DNA from: Micromonospora terminaliae
Lineage (GTDB): Bacteria > Actinomycetota > Actinomycetes > Mycobacteriales > Micromonosporaceae
Length of the DNA: 64,000 nt
Direction of reading: 5' to 3'
Assembly (NCBI RefSeq): GCF_009671205.1
Contig: NZ_CP045309.1
Coordinates: forward strand, 6,590,001-6,654,000
Numbering within the stretch: the stretch's first letter is position 1; every line of letters begins with the position of its first letter. Positions 51,640 through 60,188 of the stretch are shown piece by piece. The position numbers and the translations under genes were made by a program. A model generated the notes under the pieces. It had not been told where the DNA came from. It worked only from the letters and a program-made list of their open reading frames with translations, and did not search any database.

Positions 51640-52473
51640 TTGTCGACGGCTGGCCAGCACGAACAGGTGCTTATCTATAACCACAAAATTCGTCAGACTG
51701 AGGCGGCACTTAATACAGCCCGGAGGCGGCGCAAACTTTTCTATTGGTTTACTGCCTTCGGTCCGGTTCTGATCGCGGTAATTTATGCCCTGACTTGGAT
51801 CCCATGGTGGACCTGGGAGCTCAAGCGCATTGTCCTAATTCCAACCTTCCTCGTTGCGCTATCCTTCGGCGGCGCGGCCTATAAGCTTTGGAGGGATCCG
51901 GGAGGTCCCCTAGAGGTTGACGGCCAGCGCAGCTGGCGCCCGCAAGAGGATGATCTTGAGCTTCGCCTCGCGCGGCTTCGTGACGAGCGGAAGTTTTTGG
52001 TAGCAAGTGCGGAGGGGAGCCTCAAGGTTCGCCGTGTAGCCTATAAAGAGGACGCGTTTTCCGATATTGACCAACTGAGGGATGAGAGCAAGCGCTACAG
52101 GAGAGTGAACAACACTTTTCAAGGATTCCTAATCATCGGATCCCTGGCTGCCACCGGCATCGCCGGCATATCGGACAAAATGACATGGGATCGCTGGACC
52201 ATCCTCTGCATCACTTTTCTTGTTGGTGTAGCGAGCGGATTTATGGGCTACTTCAAATATAAGGAGCGAAGCTTCTACCTCCAGCAGACGGCCGACGCAA
52301 TTGAAGCAGAGTGGGAAGCGGTAGAAGTGGGGGTTGGGAGGTACAAGCGGATTCCGAGCGAGGAAGAGCAGCTTGCTGAGTTCGTTGAAGAGGTTCACCG
52401 CCTCAAGACGGAGCAAAAGAAGCGGCAGCAGAATCTTGAACAGCCGCCTGAATCTCGCAACCAGGCTGAATGA
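51640..52473 (+). CDS. SLATT/DUF4231-like membrane protein
   Basis: A 277-residue protein starting with TTG; GGAGGG lies 5 bases upstream. Two transmembrane helices sit near residues 31-75 (LFYWFTAFGPVLIAVIYALTW and IVLIPTFLVALSFGGAAY), and two more at about 165-205 (FLIIGSLAATGIAGI and WTILCITFLVGVASGFMGYFKYKERS). The charged stretch around them (LRDERKFLVASAEGSL, ADAIEAEWEAVEVGVGRYKR) is typical of SLATT/DUF4231 proteins, predicted pore-forming effectors of nucleotide-signalling conflict systems. The C-terminus is a charged coiled coil. No cyclic-nucleotide synthase gene lies beside it. It forms an operon with the SepF-like gene, and its codon use is markedly lower in GC than the genome norm. 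Confidence 0.62.
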   Translation: MSTAGQHEQVLIYNHKIRQTEAALNTARRRRKLFYWFTAFGPVLIAVIYALTWIPWWTWELKRIVLIPTFLVALSFGGAAYKLWRDPGGPLEVDGQRSWRPQEDDLELRLARLRDERKFLVASAEGSLKVRRVAYKEDAFSDIDQLRDESKRYRRVNNTFQGFLIIGSLAATGIAGISDKMTWDRWTILCITFLVGVASGFMGYFKYKERSFYLQQTADAIEAEWEAVEVGVGRYKRIPSEEEQLAEFVEEVHRLKTEQKKRQQNLEQPPESRNQAE

Positions 52474-52815
52474 CTTATGTCTTGTCGTCCGGGGTCCTCA
52501 CACCCGGGGCGTGCGACCGGACCTTCGCCGCCGGGCATCGCGAGGAGATGCAGCGAGCTGACCGATCCGGAGCCGCCGCAGCAAAGCAGGCTCGCGCCCG
52601 GCTTCGACGACGACATCGCCCGGCTGGCCGAGGCGGAGCTACGGGAGGCCGCGTACGACGCTGCGTGCCCGGCCCGCGGCCGCGCCGTGCACCGCGGCGA
52701 TGACCGCCGCTGCATGCCTTCACCCCGGCTGTCCGGCGCGCGGTCTACGAGGCACTGCACGAGGGCGGTCCTGCGCCATGTCGGGCCCGCTCACCTCACA
52801 TAGGGTCTGCTCAGC
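52474..52815 (+). pseudogene. Decayed 5' part of the Clp_N-domain gene
   Basis: Translated pieces of a Clp N-terminal repeat survive in two different frames. One frame reads FTPAVRRAVYEALHE from 52719. Another reads AVLRHVGPAHLT, meets TAG at 52801-52803, and continues GLLSVPDAAAVRVL into the next gene. In intact Clp_N domains these blocks are continuous (FTP...R, then G-EHLLLGLL). One frameshift and one stop therefore separate this stretch from the downstream open frame. Further upstream, DDDIARLAEAELREAAYDAAC may belong to the same ancestral gene. Confidence 0.6.
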
Positions 52816-53601
52816 GTGCCCGACGCAGCGGCCGTCCGGGTCCTGACCCTGGTGGCGGGCAGCCCGGCCGGGCCAGGCACCACGCTGTACGAGGAGGTGC
52901 GCCGCGCGGCCCGCCGGCTGCCGGTCACCCCGCGCAGCACTGCGGCCGATGAGCTGGCCTTCCTCCGGATGGTGCAGCCCCACCGGGCTCCCGGAGCCGC
53001 AGAGCCGTTGCGGCTGGCCCTCATCCGGCTCGTCACCGGGGTAGCCGTGCGCCGCCCGTACCGCCGGCACGGCGCCCGGTACGGCCATCCGATGCTTCTC
53101 CTCGTTGAGCAACGCGGGATGCAGGTGGCGGTACGGGCCGGCCATGACGTGGTGACCGGCGCGCACCTCCTGGCAGCGGTGCTGGCCATGCACGACGAGC
53201 TGGTGCGCGACGGGCGACCGGTCCGGCCGGACGTCCACCGGTGGAATCAGGCCGGCGAGATCCTCGCCCAGCACGGCGCCACAGCCTCGGCCGCCGTTCG
53301 CGCTCTGGCCGGCCTGCCGCCAGCCGATGACGAGCGGCGGCTCGACGGACTGCCCGACAAGGGCTGGCACCAGCCCAAGGCGCTGCTCGCCGCGCCCGCC
53401 CATGGCCGCAGTGAGCTTGGCGCGCTGCGCGGCGCCAGCCTCGCCGCCTTCCGGCGTGGCGACCCGTACGCCGGCACCACCCACCTGCTCGTCGAGCTGC
53501 TGGCCGACCCCGCCGGCCCGGCAACCCGGCTGCTGCGTCTCCTCGACGTCGACCCGTCGACTGTCCGTGCCGACGCCCAGGGCTGCCTGACCGGGGATTG
53601 A
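52816..53601 (+). CDS. Clp_N-domain protein, 5'-truncated
   Basis: A 261-residue frame beginning with GTG. The C-terminal region is a Clp N-terminal repeat: LGALRGASLAAFRRGDPYAGTTHLLVELLADPAGPATRLLRLLDVDPSTVRADAQ. The first codons (VPDAAAVRVLTLV) continue an earlier Clp_N repeat that is broken upstream by a frameshift and a TAG. The middle 150 residues are helical without known motifs, and there is no AAA ATPase. Clp_N repeats recruit substrates or adaptors to Clp proteases. The surviving frame may still make a protein, but its true N-terminus is lost. A near-identical fragment of bases 53428-53542 recurs at 61176-61290. Confidence 0.65.
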   Translation: MPDAAAVRVLTLVAGSPAGPGTTLYEEVRRAARRLPVTPRSTAADELAFLRMVQPHRAPGAAEPLRLALIRLVTGVAVRRPYRRHGARYGHPMLLLVEQRGMQVAVRAGHDVVTGAHLLAAVLAMHDELVRDGRPVRPDVHRWNQAGEILAQHGATASAAVRALAGLPPADDERRLDGLPDKGWHQPKALLAAPAHGRSELGALRGASLAAFRRGDPYAGTTHLLVELLADPAGPATRLLRLLDVDPSTVRADAQGCLTGD

Positions 53602-53655
53602 CACTCGGGATCATGTGGGATCGCGGGGGAGCGCTGACACCGGTACCGTCCGGGG

Positions 53656-54039
53656 ATGCTCGACGCGGAAGATCTCCTGGCCGGCTTCACGCCTCCCCAG
53701 CCGTACACGACGAAAGCCGCCGCCGGCGCTCCCACCTCGCCCGGCGTGCACGTGGTCCTCGACCGCGGCACGGTGGTCTACGTCGGCTGGACCGGGAACC
53801 TGCGTAACCGCCTTCGGCAGCACCTGACCGGCAACCGGGAGTCGTCGGTGCTGCACGAGCAGGTCGGACAGCTCCTTGACACCCCAACCGAGGCGGCGGC
53901 CAGGCAGGACATCGCCGACTGGCTGGGTCGGTGCGAGGTCCGCTGGCAGGAGACCGACAACCCAGAGGCCACGAAGCAAGCCCTCGTGCTGGCCCTCAAG
54001 CCCCGCTTCAACCGCCAGGTGCCGAAACCCCGCCGATGA
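53656..54039 (+). CDS. GIY-YIG nuclease-domain protein
   Basis: A 127-residue protein. GVHVVLDRGTVVYVGWTGNLRNRLRQHLTG is a GIY-YIG motif (here GVH...YVG), with the catalytic Arg in NLRNRLRQHL. The C-terminus ends LALKPRFNRQVPKPRR. Stand-alone GIY-YIG proteins act in DNA repair or as mobile or defence nucleases. Its last 24 coding bases before the stop are repeated at 58206-58229, where the copy continues for two more codons to a TAG. The present 3' end therefore seems to have been rebuilt when the cassette downstream arrived. Confidence 0.82.
   Translation: MLDAEDLLAGFTPPQPYTTKAAAGAPTSPGVHVVLDRGTVVYVGWTGNLRNRLRQHLTGNRESSVLHEQVGQLLDTPTEAAARQDIADWLGRCEVRWQETDNPEATKQALVLALKPRFNRQVPKPRR
54012..54035 (+). 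repeat. 24-bp direct repeat, left copy (3' end of the GIY-YIG gene)
   Basis: ccgccaggtgccgaaacccc plus gccg, identical at 23 of 24 positions to 58206-58229. In both copies the frame reads R-Q-V-P-K-P-R-R. The two copies bracket the Ycf46-like cassette. Confidence 0.8.
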
Positions 54040-54391
54040 AGCAGGCCAGCAGGCTTACCGCTGAGAACCAGTGCCAGCCCCTGCCCCCAGCAACGAGCGC
54101 CGGCCCGAGCGAGACATGCAAAGGCGCCGAGGATATGCCCGGCCCTTCGCAGCGATGGTCGTACGGGATTCTTGCCTGCCGAGGCCGGGCCTTCTGGTTA
54201 ATTGCGCCGCTTACCCGAACAGCCAGCGTTTCCGGTCAGTGCGAGAGAGGCTGATGTCGGAGCCGGTGACTCCCTGGGCGCAGCTCGCTGGGCAAACAAG
54301 ATCAGCAAAACGGGGGATGCGTTCCGACCTCAGACCATGCAGGCTGCTACGGTCTGCCAGCTCGCGGCGCTCGTTGGGGGAGGAGATCGAG
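54040..54391 (+). other. Leader region of the cassette operon
   Basis: About 350 bases between the GIY-YIG stop and the AAA ATPase start. It contains one relatively AT-rich patch (gttaattgcg near 54198) that may hold a promoter, but no clear -35/-10 pair, palindrome or gene. The open frame through it in phase with the ATPase has no family resemblance. Confidence 0.45.
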
Positions 54392-56041
<1,650 letters not shown>

Positions 56042-56072
56042 TGCGAACGACAACATCGAGGGGAGGTGCCAC

Positions 56073-56528
56073 GTGAGCGTGTCACTGGTTCTCGTGCCGC
56101 TGGCCGTGGCTGCCGTGGCTGCCGCGCATGGCGCGACGGCTGGCCGAGACAGCGCAGGTCGCATCGTGTGCCAGGTGCAGACCCGCATGCGGGACGAGAC
56201 GCTACTGGCCGCGGCGCTGCGCGAGAGCAATGCGGTGGTCACGGCCGACGGCAAGGACATCGTGGCGGCCTGGGACCGGGTACGGGCGAACTTCCAGCGC
56301 GGGCAGGACGGCGTCTGGTCGGCGCACCTCACGGGCGACATCGACGAGCAGCGGGCCGTGGACATCATCCGTGCCATTGACGCCGGCTACGGCCGGCAGG
56401 TCCAGCGCGCCGTACTTGAGCGGCTGCGGGAACGGGCTCCGGCCGCCGGACTTCGCCTGGAGTCGGAGGCTGTCGCGGAGGATGCGAGCGTACGTCTGGT
56501 CTTCGCGGTCGAGGGACGGTCATCGTGA
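56073..56528 (+). CDS. DUF1257/Ycf35-like protein
   Basis: A 151-residue protein starting with GTG; GGGAGGTG lies upstream. After a hydrophobic N-terminus (SVSLVLVPLAVAAVAAAHG) it reads VQTRMRDETLLAAALRESNA, VVTADGKDIVAAWDRVRANFQRGQDGVWSAHLTGDIDEQRAVDIIRAIDAGYGRQVQRAVLERLRERAPAAGLRLESEAVAEDASVRLVFAV. The last part (Asp...Tyr-Gly-Arg, then Glu...Asp-x-Ser-V-R-L) fits the DUF1257/Ycf35 C-terminal pattern. The hydrophobic N-terminus is not usual and may tether the protein to the membrane. It overlaps the DUF2997 gene by 4 bp. Function of the family is unknown. Confidence 0.68.
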   Translation: MSVSLVLVPLAVAAVAAAHGATAGRDSAGRIVCQVQTRMRDETLLAAALRESNAVVTADGKDIVAAWDRVRANFQRGQDGVWSAHLTGDIDEQRAVDIIRAIDAGYGRQVQRAVLERLRERAPAAGLRLESEAVAEDASVRLVFAVEGRSS

Positions 56529-56737
56529 CGGAGCAGAAGCGGGTCGTGCTGACGGTGACCAGTGAGGGGCTGGTGAGCGCCGAGACCCAAGGCCTGATCG
56601 GCGACGCCTGCCTCGACTACATCGCCATCCTCGAAGATCTGCTCGACGCCCGCACCGTCGAGAGCGCGTACACGGCCGACTACAGCAAGCGCACCGTCAC
56701 CAGCAATCAGGAAGAACGCAATGTCGAACACGCATAA
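56525..56737 (+). CDS. DUF2997 protein
   Basis: A 70-residue protein: KRVVLTVTSEGLVSAETQGLIGDACLDYIAILEDLLDARTVESAYTADYSK. The pattern of two beta strands, a Gly-x-x-Gly-x-x-Cys turn and a helix fits DUF2997. Its single Cys lies in the conserved G-x-x-C position. DUF2997 genes regularly accompany Ycf46 and DUF1257 genes. Start (GTG) overlaps the previous gene by 4 bp and the stop overlaps the next gene by 17 bp, so all are tightly coupled. Confidence 0.75.
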   Translation: MTEQKRVVLTVTSEGLVSAETQGLIGDACLDYIAILEDLLDARTVESAYTADYSKRTVTSNQEERNVEHA

Positions 56738-57548
56738 CGGTGGATGGGTCCCGGCGCCGGGCGCCCCGAATCAGGTGCCCACGAATCCTGCGGCGAGCCG
56801 TGACTGGCGGATCCGGCAGAGCCTGTGGCTACTGCTCCCGATTCTGGGATGCAGCTGCCTCGGCGGAGCCGGCCTCATCTACGTCGGGCTGCGCGCCCGT
56901 CGCGCGGCCTGGTGGATCCCGGGCATCGTCTACATGCTGGTTGGCTGGGCCGCGTTCGCCGTGACCGGCGAATCCGATCAGCAGAGTGCGCTGAGCAGCG
57001 TGGCAACCGCAGTTGTCCTGGCCAGCTGGATTGCCAACATCCTGCACGCCTGCCTGATCAACCCGGCCTGGCTGCGCTGGCGGGCCAGCCACACTCCCTG
57101 GTACGCCCAGCCCACGGCGCCGCCTCCCACCTGGCCCGGCAACCCCTACCCTCCCACCACCGCGCCGCCCACGATCGCCGACCTGACGACAGGCGCGCCG
57201 GCGTACTACGGTGCCGGGCCGGCCGCGACATCCGTACCCCAGCAGCCGGCACCGCCCGTGGCCCCACCGGCTCCCCCGTCGCCGCCGGCCACGGCCCCGC
57301 GGCCCTTGGACGTCAACGCGGCAACGTTCGAGGACCTCGCCGCCCTGCCCGGCTTCGGAGCGGAGCGCGCGAACTGGGTGCTGGCGGAACGGCACAACCG
57401 GCGCGGATTCGGCAGCGTCGAGGACTTTGCAATGGTCGCGAACCTCGCGCCGCACGAATTCGCCCGACTCAGGAACCTGCTGACTTGCACGCCGCCGCCC
57501 CAGCCGCCGGCAGGCTATTCGCCGCACGGCCGAGTACTCGATGTCTGA
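56721..57548 (+). CDS. Membrane protein with a C-terminal ComEA-type helix-hairpin-helix domain
   Basis: A 275-residue protein. Three or four transmembrane helices are seen at about residues 33-125 (SLWLLLPILGCSCLGGAGLIYVGL, WWIPGIVYMLVGWAAFAV, ALSSVATAVVLASWIANILHACL). A Pro/Thr-rich linker of about 75 residues follows, then a 65-residue helix-hairpin-helix domain: LDVNAATFEDLAALPGFGAERANWVLAERHNRRGFGSVEDFAMVANLAPHEFARLRNLL. HhH domains of this kind bind DNA non-specifically in ComEA, or bind protein partners in exporters. It overlaps the radical-SAM gene by 8 bp. No competence genes are nearby, so its partner is probably in the cassette. Confidence 0.83.
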   Translation: MSNTHNGGWVPAPGAPNQVPTNPAASRDWRIRQSLWLLLPILGCSCLGGAGLIYVGLRARRAAWWIPGIVYMLVGWAAFAVTGESDQQSALSSVATAVVLASWIANILHACLINPAWLRWRASHTPWYAQPTAPPPTWPGNPYPPTTAPPTIADLTTGAPAYYGAGPAATSVPQQPAPPVAPPAPPSPPATAPRPLDVNAATFEDLAALPGFGAERANWVLAERHNRRGFGSVEDFAMVANLAPHEFARLRNLLTCTPPPQPPAGYSPHGRVLDV

Positions 57549-58203
57549 TGCCCGTCACCTCCCGCGCACCGTCGCCGACCCGGCGCTGGTGTCGATCGCC
57601 AGGTTCGTCTCATCGACCCGCGCCGAAGGGCCGGGCGAACGCACCGCGATCTGGGTGCAGGGCTGTTCGATTCGCTGCCACGGCTGCTTCAACCCGCACA
57701 TGTGGACCTTCCGGGGCGGGGACACGGCCGCACCGGATGACTTGATCGCCAGGATCATCGATGCCAACACCGAGGGCCTCACGCTGCTCGGTGGCGAGCC
57801 CTTCGACCAGGCCGCCCCGCTGTCAACGGTCGCAGCGGGGGTACGCCGGGCCGGCCGGTCGGTCATGACCTTCACCGGCTACACCATGAAGCAACTAGAT
57901 GATGCTGTGGACGGGGGCCGCGAGGATGTAGCCAGGCTGCTGGCCCAGACAGATCTGCTCGTCGCGGGCCCGTTCCTCGCCGATCACATCGATACGGTCC
58001 GGCCCTGGGTAGGCTCGACAAACCAGGAGTTCGTCCTGCTGACCGATCAGTTCCCGGATCTTCTCGTCGATTTCGACTCCACCCCGGACCGCCTTGAGAT
58101 CACTGTCGACGCCTCTGGCCAGATCGGCGTCAACGGGTGGGCGCAGCTGGAGGCGCTGCACGAGCTGCTGGAGTCCACGGGCCGACCCGTGCGCGGGGGT
58201 TGA
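57541..58203 (+). CDS. NrdG-like radical-SAM activase (4Fe-4S single-cluster protein)
   Basis: A 220-residue radical-SAM protein. The cluster motif CSIRCHGC (C42, C46, C49; CxxxCxxC) follows ERTAIWVQG. GLTLLGGEPFDQAAPL is the GGEP SAM-binding motif. Length and motifs are those of glycyl-radical activases such as NrdG and PflA, but no glycyl-radical enzyme (NrdD or PflB type) is encoded anywhere in the window. The natural substrate is therefore probably another cassette protein or a small molecule. The start is 7 bases before the end of the HhH gene. This is the last gene of the operon; the right 24-bp repeat begins 3 bases after its stop. Confidence 0.86.
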   Translation: MSDARHLPRTVADPALVSIARFVSSTRAEGPGERTAIWVQGCSIRCHGCFNPHMWTFRGGDTAAPDDLIARIIDANTEGLTLLGGEPFDQAAPLSTVAAGVRRAGRSVMTFTGYTMKQLDDAVDGGREDVARLLAQTDLLVAGPFLADHIDTVRPWVGSTNQEFVLLTDQFPDLLVDFDSTPDRLEITVDASGQIGVNGWAQLEALHELLESTGRPVRGG

Positions 58204-58205
58204 CG

Positions 58206-58229
58206 CCGCCAGGTGCCGAAGCCCCGCCG
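58206..58229 (+). repeat. 24-bp direct repeat, right copy (orphan 3' end of a GIY-YIG gene)
   Basis: Identical at 23 of 24 positions to 54012-54035. Reading on, the frame gives R-Q-V-P-K-P-R-R-R and a TAG at 58233-58235, which looks like the original end of the GIY-YIG gene. Confidence 0.8.
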
Positions 58230-58313
58230 CAGGTAGACCCTCCTTACAGCACAATTCGCCAAAGTGTCGGGCTGCGTCGGGTACGTCGTTCCAGGGCCGA
58301 CAGGGTTTCGGTC

Positions 58314-58620
58314 ATGACTGTTTCCACTCAGACCGGCCGCGTCCGCCGGGCTGCGGCGCTCGCGGCGACCGCCCTCGCCGCGGCGGCCCTCGGCGTCCCC
58401 CGGGGGCCCGGGCCGAGGCCGCCGCCAGCACGCTCTCGCTCGGCGACGCCAACCTGACGGAGGTACGCATCAGCCGCGCCCTGGCCGACGGCGTCACCCT
58501 GACCCGGATCGAGCGGAGCAGCGAGTCGGCGCCGGCCGACCAGATCAACACCACCCGGGGTCCATGGGTGGTCAACGCGCTCACCATCGACCTGAACAAG
58601 GCCCGCGGAGTGGATGTTCC
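58314..58620 (+). pseudogene. Frameshifted and truncated gene for a secreted phosphodiester-glycosidase-like protein
   Basis: An ATG at 58314 starts a good signal peptide (TVSTQTGRVRRAAALAATALAAAALGV). The frame then breaks in a run of cccccggggg near 58397-58406. In another frame coding continues as ARAEAAASTLSLGDANLTEVRISRALADGVTLTRIERSS, and near 58560 as GPWVVNALTIDLNKARGV. The WVVNALTIDL stretch is typical of the start of phosphodiester-glycosidase (NAGPA-type) domains. The rest of the gene is missing, replaced by the oppositely oriented VOC gene. Both a frameshift and a 3' deletion make this a relic. Confidence 0.6.
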
Positions 58621-58648
58621 AGCAGGACCGGCGACGGGGGAGCTCTGG

Positions 58649-59353
58649 TCAGTTCCTTCGTACGCAGAACTCGTTGCCGTCCGGATCGGCCAGCACGACG
58701 ATGCCGTCGTCACCGACCTCGAGCCGAGTGGCCCCGAGAGAGAGCAACCGGTCGACCTCCGCCTGCTGGTCGCTACCGACCGGAGCGAGGTCGAAGCGCT
58801 GCCGGTTCCGCCCCTGCTTCGGGGTCACGGGCGGGCCGCCCCACGCGACCTTCGTGCCGCGGTGCGGTGACTGGATCGCGGTCTCCTCGTTCTGGTCCCA
58901 TACCAGCGGCCAGCCCAGCGCCTCGCTCCAGAAGAGGCCGACGTCCCGGGTGCCTTCGCAGGTGAGCTCCCCGAGGAAGCCGCACCCGGCGAGGTAGTTG
59001 TTGCCGGGCTCGATCACGTCGAACTCGTAGCCCTCGGGGTCGGCCAGGACGACATGCCCCTCCTCGGGGCGCTGCCCGACGTCGAGGTGACTTGCGCCGA
59101 GCCTCAGCGCCGTCGCCACTGTCTGCTGCTGGTCGTCAAGGCTGGCGCTGGTCAGGTGGAGGTGCATGCGGTTCGGCCGCACCATCTCCGCGGTGCTGCG
59201 GGCGAACCGGAGACCGAGCTGGGTTTCGTGTCCCGGCAGGAGCACACCACCGGCGTCCTCGACGACCTCCCGGCCGAGCATGCCGGCCCAGAACTGCGCC
59301 ACGCGATCCGGATCGCGCGCATCGAACGTCACCGAGAGAAGTCGCGAGCTCAT
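58649..59353 (-). CDS. Two-domain VOC (glyoxalase-like) protein
   Basis: A 234-residue protein with two glyoxalase folds. The first is SRLLSVTFDARDPDRVAQFWAGMLGREVV to about residue 115 (VVLADPEGYEFDVIEPG). The second starts GFLGELTCEGTRDVGLFWSEALGWPLVWD and ends IVVLADPDGNEFCVRRN. Both carry the DPxGxEF signature. Proteins of this size act as monomers with one active pocket. It runs opposite to the relic gene beside it. Confidence 0.87.
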   Translation of the reverse strand: MSSRLLSVTFDARDPDRVAQFWAGMLGREVVEDAGGVLLPGHETQLGLRFARSTAEMVRPNRMHLHLTSASLDDQQQTVATALRLGASHLDVGQRPEEGHVVLADPEGYEFDVIEPGNNYLAGCGFLGELTCEGTRDVGLFWSEALGWPLVWDQNEETAIQSPHRGTKVAWGGPPVTPKQGRNRQRFDLAPVGSDQQAEVDRLLSLGATRLEVGDDGIVVLADPDGNEFCVRRN

Positions 59354-59471
59354 CGCCCCACGCTAGGCGCGGGCCGGCAGGGCGACAAAGCCATTTGACC
59401 GGCACCAAACCTTGGCCGGCGCGACCGCGCCGGGCCTGTCACCGGCTCCCGCCGCACGCGATGTAAAAGTT

Positions 59472-59520
59472 TCTAGACACGGTGTCAAAGACGCCTTACT
59501 CTAGACGTGTCAAGGATTCT
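59472..59520 (+). promoter_or_regulatory. Promoter with duplicated operator-like sites before the DUF2178-like/XRE/MDR operon
   Basis: tctagacacggtgtcaa (59472-59488) and tctagacgtgtcaagg (59500-59515) are near-direct repeats. The first contains the perfect dyad gacac-g-gtgtc. A TAGACA -35 (59474-59479) and TACTCT -10 (59497-59502) fit with a 17-bp spacer inside the sites. The XRE protein of the operon is the likely binder. Confidence 0.6.
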
Positions 59521-59538
59521 TTACATGGGGAGTCGATC

Positions 59539-59967
59539 ATGACGCATGAGGAGAAACGCGCCTGGACCATGCTGGTGGTCGGCGTCGTCGGGTACGCGGT
59601 CTACGCGGCGGTCGTCCTGAGCCGGGTCGACGGTGGGCCGCTCTCCGCGACCCCATACGCCGGAGTTCTCCTGTGGACGGTCGGCGGCGCCATCGTCGCG
59701 AACATCGTGGCCGAGATCGCGATGGGCGTGGTGAACCCGCGGGCGTCCCGCGTCAAGGACGTTCGCGACCGGGAGATCGGGCGGCTCGGCGACCATGTCG
59801 GCCAGGCGTTCGTTGTCATCGGCGCGGTGTCGGCGATGCTCATGGCGTTGGCCGAGTGGGACTGGTTCTGGATCGCCAACGTCATCTACCTGTGCTTCGT
59901 CCTGTCGGCGGTGGTCGGCTCCCTCACGAAGGTGATCGTCTACCGCACGGGTGTCCCGCAGTGGTGA
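59539..59967 (+). CDS. DUF2178-like membrane protein
   Basis: A 142-residue protein with four membrane segments: WTMLVVGVVGYAVYAAVVL, YAGVLLWTVGGAIVANIVAEIAMGV, AFVVIGAVSAMLMALAEW and WIANVIYLCFVLSAVVGSLTKVI. The charged loop VKDVRDREIGRLGDHVG between helices 2 and 3 is characteristic of small membrane proteins paired with an XRE regulator. The ATG at 59539 lies just after ggggagtcg. The last bases overlap the XRE gene by 4 bp. Confidence 0.75.
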   Translation: MTHEEKRAWTMLVVGVVGYAVYAAVVLSRVDGGPLSATPYAGVLLWTVGGAIVANIVAEIAMGVVNPRASRVKDVRDREIGRLGDHVGQAFVVIGAVSAMLMALAEWDWFWIANVIYLCFVLSAVVGSLTKVIVYRTGVPQW

Positions 59968-60188
59968 AGCCGACCCAGGTCACGAACAACATCCGCGCAC
60001 TGCGCTTCGCGCATGACGAGATGACCCAGGCCGAACTCGCCGAGCGGATCGGCGTGACCCGGCAGACCGTCATCGCCATCGAGCAGGGCCGCTACTCGCC
60101 CTCGCTGGAGATGGCGTTCCGGATCGCCCGCGTGTTCGGCGTACGGCTCGACGACGTGTTCCAGTATCCCGAGGAGGCGGCACCATGA
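59964..60188 (+). CDS. XRE-family (Cro/CI type) small regulator
   Basis: A 74-residue protein that is only a helix-turn-helix: NNIRALRFAHDEMTQAELAERIGVTRQTVIAIEQGRYSPSLEMAFRIARVFGVRLDDVFQY. This is the YgzD/PhiE-like compact XRE form usually encoded next to a DUF2178-type membrane gene. GTG at 59964 overlaps the upstream stop; its own stop overlaps the ATG of the reductase gene. It presumably controls the operon through the duplicated sites upstream. Confidence 0.88.
   Translation: MKPTQVTNNIRALRFAHDEMTQAELAERIGVTRQTVIAIEQGRYSPSLEMAFRIARVFGVRLDDVFQYPEEAAP

Noticed and set aside
57541-58203. Anaerobic ribonucleotide reductase activation (NrdG with NrdD)
   Set aside because: No NrdD or other glycyl-radical enzyme gene is linked; the gene is embedded in the Ycf46-like operon.
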